Both the position numbers and the translations under genes were made by a program. A stretch of 64,000 nucleotides of DNA from NCBI RefSeq assembly GCF_000251105.1, contig NC_017034.1, forward strand, positions 1,178,001 to 1,242,000. Reading direction: 5' to 3'. This document shows, one piece after another, positions 60,699 through 64,000 of the stretch (its first letter is position 1; each line of letters opens with the position of its first letter). The notes below the pieces were generated by a model. It made no database searches and was not told where the DNA came from. It saw only the letters and a program-made list of their open reading frames with translations. Source of the DNA: Methanocella conradii HZ254 (GTDB lineage: Archaea > Halobacteriota > Methanocellia > Methanocellales > Methanocellaceae).

Positions 60699-61195
60699 AT
60701 CCGCTTTCTCTCCATCATATCCATGGCGTCCACCGAGTGAGCGTGGCAGATGGCGATGGCCAGGGCGTCCGCAGTATCGTCCGGCCTCGGGATTTCTTTT
60801 AAATGCAGCAGCTCTTTCACCATGAACTGCACCTGCTGCTTGCTTGCCCTCCCATAGCCGATGACGGCCTGCTTCACCTGCAACGGCGTATACTCGACCA
60901 CTTTGATCCCATTGTTCACCGCTGAGAGTATGATGACTCCCCTGGCCTGGGCTGCGACTATGGCGGTCTTGGCATTATTGTTGAAAAAAATCTCCTCGAC
61001 AGCCACCACGTCGGGCACGTATTCCTCCATTATATTGGCCATGTCATCGTATAATATCTTTAGCCTTTCCGGGATAGGCGTGCCGCTCTCCGTCGATATG
61101 TGGCCATATCCCCCTGGCTTTATCCGTGTGCCATCCTTCTCGACTACGCCGAACCCTGTGAGCGCGATGCCAGGGTCGATGCCAAGTATCCTCAT
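60695..61195 (-). CDS. ruvC: Holliday junction resolvase RuvC
   Basis: About 166 residues from ATG 61195, which follows GGAGAAGG; an upstream extension of 50 residues to 61345 is AT-rich and overlaps the divergent gene leader, so I reject it. The catalytic acidic residues appear in RILGIDPGIALTGFGVV, VAVEEIFF and RPDDTADALAIAICH. It cuts Holliday junctions symmetrically. As the first gene of ruvCAB it makes a complete bacterial junction-processing set in this archaeon. Confidence 0.95.
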   Translation of the reverse strand: MRILGIDPGIALTGFGVVEKDGTRIKPGGYGHISTESGTPIPERLKILYDDMANIMEEYVPDVVAVEEIFFNNNAKTAIVAAQARGVIILSAVNNGIKVVEYTPLQVKQAVIGYGRASKQQVQFMVKELLHLKEIPRPDDTADALAIAICHAHSVDAMDMMERKRI

Positions 61196-61320
61196 CAATC
61201 CTTCTCCAAACGATAAGTAAGCTTTATCTTTATTCAGCCATATAAACTGAATATTAGGTTCGTATAAAAGCTTTGTCAGAGGGCGTTGAAAGTAAAATTT
61301 TTGTATTGCAGGGGTATAAC

Positions 61321-62409
61321 ATGCCGTTATTTGGCTCGAGGCCACAGCAGGGACGCTTGGATGCGTTACTTCAGGAGATCAGCCTGGGCGAGGGCGATGA
61401 CCGCACGGTCAGGCAGCTTCAAGAGCTAGCGGCCGGGATGAGCGAGGAGGAGGTCAAGAGCCTCGCAGACGCCCTGATGGCTAACCTGGTCAAGTATCCA
61501 GACAACATCGCCGTGCTCACCACATCGGTGAAGGCGCTCGCCGTGCTCCCCTCCATGCCGGAGGCGAAGAACGAGTTCATCATCGCGCTCATACTATCGC
61601 TTTTGAAGGCCCCTGTAAACAAAAAGGATGCCCTCCAGCGGAAATCCTTGAAGACCGAGATAGTCAAGCTTCTTCTATCTTTCGTGTATAGGGATGACCG
61701 GTACGCCAAGCTCATGATGCCCGAGCTGATAGCCGCCATGGACGACACGTACGGCTCGATATCCTCGAGCGTGTGCAGCGCCCTCCGGCGGCTCGCGGCG
61801 GAGAGGCCCGAATACTTCGAGCGGCACTCGGCGGCGCTAATCAAGCACCTCGGGAGCATAAACAAGTCCACCAGGGCCGAATCGGCTAAGATAATTGGCA
61901 TCATAGCGAAGTCTCACCCCGAATACGTGTCTAAGGCCATGCCCTTCCTTCAGTCGCTCGCCTCCTTCTACCCCGACGCGCACGTAAAGCGTAACGCTAA
62001 TGAGGCCTATCAAATCATCTGGAAGGGTACGAGGAAAGAGCCCGAAACCCCCCTGGTAAATAGGAGTACGGCGTCTTCCGGCGTGGGATTCGCCGATATC
62101 GTGAAGCTCAAGTCGGGTTCGGCCACAGGCATCCCGAAGGCACAGCTCACCGATGACGAGATGAGAGAGGTCGTAGGGCTGACGAGAGGGGAGTTCAAGA
62201 GCGATGCGGAAGCAATGCTTAATCCGCTTGGCATCGGTCAACTGGCTGTAAAAGGAAAAGCTGAAAAGGCGTTAAAAGGGTATGGCAGGGATAAGCAGCA
62301 TTCGCCCAAGTGTCCACGTTGCGGCAAAGCCACATGGACTGAGGGCCAGCTATGCGATAGCTGCGCCGGGGCCGAGTTCGATAGAAACGTGGCCGGCGGA
62401 CATGAATAG
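61321..62409 (+). CDS. HEAT-repeat protein with C-terminal zinc ribbon
   Basis: About 362 residues from ATG 61321 (AGGGG upstream). The first 250 residues are helical repeats of HEAT/ARM type (IVKLLLSFVYRDDRYAKLMMPELIAAMDD, SSSVCSALRRLAAERPEYF, RAESAKIIGIIAKSHPEYVSKAMPFL). The end has a short zinc ribbon CPRCGKATWTEGQLCDSCAG. I do not recognise a named family. It is divergent from the ruv operon with a 125-base promoter gap. A scaffold for protein or nucleic-acid binding is likely; a link with ruv is not shown. Confidence 0.8.
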   Translation: MPLFGSRPQQGRLDALLQEISLGEGDDRTVRQLQELAAGMSEEEVKSLADALMANLVKYPDNIAVLTTSVKALAVLPSMPEAKNEFIIALILSLLKAPVNKKDALQRKSLKTEIVKLLLSFVYRDDRYAKLMMPELIAAMDDTYGSISSSVCSALRRLAAERPEYFERHSAALIKHLGSINKSTRAESAKIIGIIAKSHPEYVSKAMPFLQSLASFYPDAHVKRNANEAYQIIWKGTRKEPETPLVNRSTASSGVGFADIVKLKSGSATGIPKAQLTDDEMREVVGLTRGEFKSDAEAMLNPLGIGQLAVKGKAEKALKGYGRDKQHSPKCPRCGKATWTEGQLCDSCAGAEFDRNVAGGHE

Positions 62410-62410
62410 G

Positions 62411-62998
62411 CTATTTTTGCACTATGAACATGCCCGTGCGAAGGCTCCTGGCCTCTTCATCGGTAAGCTTCGCCACCTCGACGCCCTCGCCGATGAAGGC
62501 GCTGTTGCCCAGCGGGTCCTCGATTATTATGGTAAAGTCTGGCTTGCCATCCCGCGCCGCCTGCATGGTATCCAGCAGCGACTCAGCCCGCCGCCTCTCA
62601 TCCTCGGTCTCCGACCATTTCCTGGCCATTTCCACCACCGACTGAAGGCGCTCGATGACGCCCTCGACGTTCGTGATGTACGCCTCTGAGGCCGGGCCTG
62701 GCTCAATCTCCACGCCCCACTCCGGTATGCGGATGGTGCCCGAAGTCGACCGGATGACGCGAGTCCACAGGTCGCCCTCGCTGCATACCCGCTTAAGGTA
62801 TCGTACCGGCTCCTTCTGCCCGAGTATGATCGTGTCGACGAACTTGAACCCGCAGTCGCAGGCCAGGCTAATCTCCATCACGTCGCCAAAATATGGTATA
62901 TTGTCCAGGTTGCCTCGCATCTCGAGGATGCTGCCACACGCTGGACAATTGTAGAAGCCCGTAGATTCGCTACTTCCTGCTCCCGAGTCTCTCATCAC
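62411..62998 (-). CDS. ZPR1-family zinc-finger protein
   Basis: This 195-residue protein matches ZPR1-related archaeal proteins: the N-terminal ribbon YNCPACGSILEMRGNLDNIPYFGDVMEISLACDCGFKFVDTI with a CxxC...CxC cluster, followed by the alpha/beta part VIRSTSGTIRIPEWGVEIEPGPASEAYITNVEGVIERL. In eukaryotes ZPR1 assists folding of eEF1A; the archaeal role is probably also linked to translation elongation factor handling, by analogy. It ends directly against the HEAT gene and follows sepF. Confidence 0.9.
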   Translation of the reverse strand: MMRDSGAGSSESTGFYNCPACGSILEMRGNLDNIPYFGDVMEISLACDCGFKFVDTIILGQKEPVRYLKRVCSEGDLWTRVIRSTSGTIRIPEWGVEIEPGPASEAYITNVEGVIERLQSVVEMARKWSETEDERRRAESLLDTMQAARDGKPDFTIIIEDPLGNSAFIGEGVEVAKLTDEEARSLRTGMFIVQK

Positions 62999-63011
62999 AC
63001 ACTGAGGGGCG

Positions 63012-63386
63012 CTACTTGCTAGTAAACTTTGTCCTGTCTATCTTGATGGACATCGGAGTCACGACGACCTGGTTGTCGTTTATCATCGCGATGTCGCCGC
63101 TGACGTCGAGGGCGACCTGCTTGAGGTCCTTTAGAGCCCTATCCCTGGTCAGGCTATCGCCCTTGATGGGCGTGATATCAGCTATGACTATATTCCCGTT
63201 ATAAATCTCCCTCTTAAGCTCAGGAATCTGCCCCAGGCTGGCGAGCTCTCCCACGCGCACATACGTTTCCGCGGGCCCGCTTCCCTGGGCCTCCTCGATC
63301 TCCTCGAGGTTTATCTCCGTGTAGTCATCCAATCCATCTGCTGGCTTTGAGCCGAAAAGTTTTCCTATGATGCCCTTGTTAGCCAT
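63012..63386 (-). CDS. sepF: SepF-like cell division protein
   Basis: About 124 residues from ATG 63386 (product MANKGIIGKLFGSKPADG). The N-terminal amphipathic helix for membrane binding is followed by an acidic linker and the SepF core YVRVGELASLGQIPELKREIYNGNIVIADITPIKGDSLTRDRALKDLKQVALDVSGDIAMINDNQVVVTP. In archaea SepF anchors FtsZ to the membrane at the division site. It lies between a PUA protein and ZPR1 on the same strand. Confidence 0.92.
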   Translation of the reverse strand: MANKGIIGKLFGSKPADGLDDYTEINLEEIEEAQGSGPAETYVRVGELASLGQIPELKREIYNGNIVIADITPIKGDSLTRDRALKDLKQVALDVSGDIAMINDNQVVVTPMSIKIDRTKFTSK

Positions 63387-63446
63387 TTTATTCCCTCTAA
63401 AATGTAATGCCACCACCTGTATAATTACTTTATCGTTTGCCAGGCC

Positions 63447-63935
63447 TTATACTTCCATCTTCCATATCCGGTCGCCAATGTAATGGATAGACTTGACGGC
63501 CTTACCCCTGTTGCCCATCATGGCGTCCGCGTTCACCAGCGCCTTGCCGATGGCGAGCGGCTTTCCGTGCACCTCGTCGCAAACTATCACGAGGTCTCCC
63601 TTGCGGATGCTGGTATCGACGTCCACGATGCCCGGGCTCATGATGTCGGCGCCCTTGGCCACGAACTTTACCGCCCCCATGTCGATAACGACGCGCTTCC
63701 TTTTCGGCCGCAGCTTAAGCGCGCCCCTTATCGTCGGAAAGTAGGTATCGTTCACCGAAAACAATAGAGGCTCCCCGTTGACCAGGATGAACTCCTGGTC
63801 TTCGTCGGTCTCAGCGACCTCCAGCGTCTTGCCCGCAAGCTCGGCCTCGATGGATTCTCCAAAATTCGCCTTCAGGTTTTCAAGGATCTTTTTTGCGGCA
63901 TCCTCTCTTAAATGATGTCTTGCCTTGATTCTCAA
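63447..63935 (-). CDS. PUA-domain RNA-binding protein (MCTS1-like)
   Basis: This 162-residue protein has a C-terminal PUA domain (GAVKFVAKGADIMSPGIVDVDTSIRKGDLVIVCDEVHGKPLAIGKALVNADAMM) and an N-terminal region RIKARHHLREDAAKKILENLKANFGESIEAEL. This resembles the archaeal relatives of MCTS1/MCT-1 (COG2016), which act in translation reinitiation in eukaryotes. RNA binding is likely; the role in archaea is not firmly known. It heads a same-strand run with sepF and the ZPR1 gene. The 65 bases upstream are AT-rich and probably its promoter. Confidence 0.88.
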   Translation of the reverse strand: MRIKARHHLREDAAKKILENLKANFGESIEAELAGKTLEVAETDEDQEFILVNGEPLLFSVNDTYFPTIRGALKLRPKRKRVVIDMGAVKFVAKGADIMSPGIVDVDTSIRKGDLVIVCDEVHGKPLAIGKALVNADAMMGNRGKAVKSIHYIGDRIWKMEV

Positions 63936-64000
63936 AGGACTTTCCTCGCTTCTTATTTCTAGAAATTCGAGACTAAAATCTATATTGGCTTCATTTATAA

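Noticed and set aside
61196..61345. 50-residue N-terminal extension of RuvC
   Set aside because: RuvC begins with RILGIDPG; ATG 61195 has a good SD and the extension overlaps a promoter region.
1..64000. Search for tRNA, rRNA or SRP/RNase P genes
   Set aside because: No cloverleaf, conserved rRNA core or other RNA gene could be recognised by eye; short structured RNAs could still be missed.

Overview
The window reads as a dense euryarchaeal chromosome segment, most likely from a methanogen of the Methanocella (Methanocellales) type. Archaeal markers are a thermosome, PCNA, transcription factor S, aIF-1A, SepF, an archaeal-type TyrRS, archaeal mevalonate-5-phosphate dehydratase and KaiC-like ATPases. 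DUF2551 and a methanogenesis-marker-11-like DDTD protein point to methanogens. The genus is an inference from gene content and fairly high GC, not a database match. I recognised no rRNA, tRNA or CRISPR array.

Layout. 1-4.4 kb (minus): MoxR/VWA chaperone-like pair and cobyric acid synthase. 4.5-7.2 kb: a decayed coding remnant, then a winged-helix/P-loop ATPase pair of unknown role. 7.4-13 kb: accessory-looking region with DUF2551, a NUDIX protein, a DapA-family aldolase overlapping a tungsten-type aldehyde ferredoxin oxidoreductase, and two palindromic intergenic elements, one of them split by a decayed ISH3-like insertion sequence. 13-17.6 kb: two paralogous GT4 glycosyltransferases with a gene-conversion tract, and a glycogen-debranching enzyme. 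17.6-25.2 kb: MoaA, the phosphomevalonate dehydratase/site-2 protease operon, a roadblock-like/KaiC/zinc-ribbon operon, an M29 aminopeptidase and an XRE regulator. 25.3-28 kb: a Tat-exported NMT1/SsuA-type ABC importer. 28-36 kb: membrane proteins, namely an acyltransferase, a KaiC operon with three membrane proteins, and three tandem paralogous MFS transporters. 36-42.6 kb: CPA2 antiporter, LysE exporter, PRPP synthetase, a MobB-MoaE fusion, phosphohexomutase, aIF-1A and TyrRS. 42.8-51.2 kb: two coiled-coil membrane paralogues, a glycerophosphodiesterase, PurB, a dolichyl-phosphate-type GT2, a surface beta-propeller, an HTH-DDTD protein, cysteine desulfurase and a lipoprotein. 51.3-59.1 kb: thermosome, NadM, CDP-alcohol phosphotransferase, PHP, NUDIX, TFS, PCNA, a REase-fold protein, and a CBS/HPF-like protein. 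59.1-64 kb: a bacterial-type ruvCAB operon, a divergent HEAT/zinc-ribbon protein, and a PUA-SepF-ZPR1 run.

How the genes cooperate. Gene ends commonly overlap by 1-6 bases, so translational coupling within operons is likely. Molybdenum/tungsten cofactor genes (moaA, mobB-moaE) could supply the pterin enzyme encoded nearby. The SD motifs are GGTGAT, GGAGG and similar, often very close to the start codon. Several genes appear to start at non-ATG codons, including CTG or ATT. The most striking observations are the nested repeat-plus-IS structure at 11.2-12.9 kb, a complete RuvABC set in an archaeon, the two different KaiC-centred operons, and the uncharacterised winged-helix/ATPase pair. All functional calls rest on reading motifs by eye without searches.
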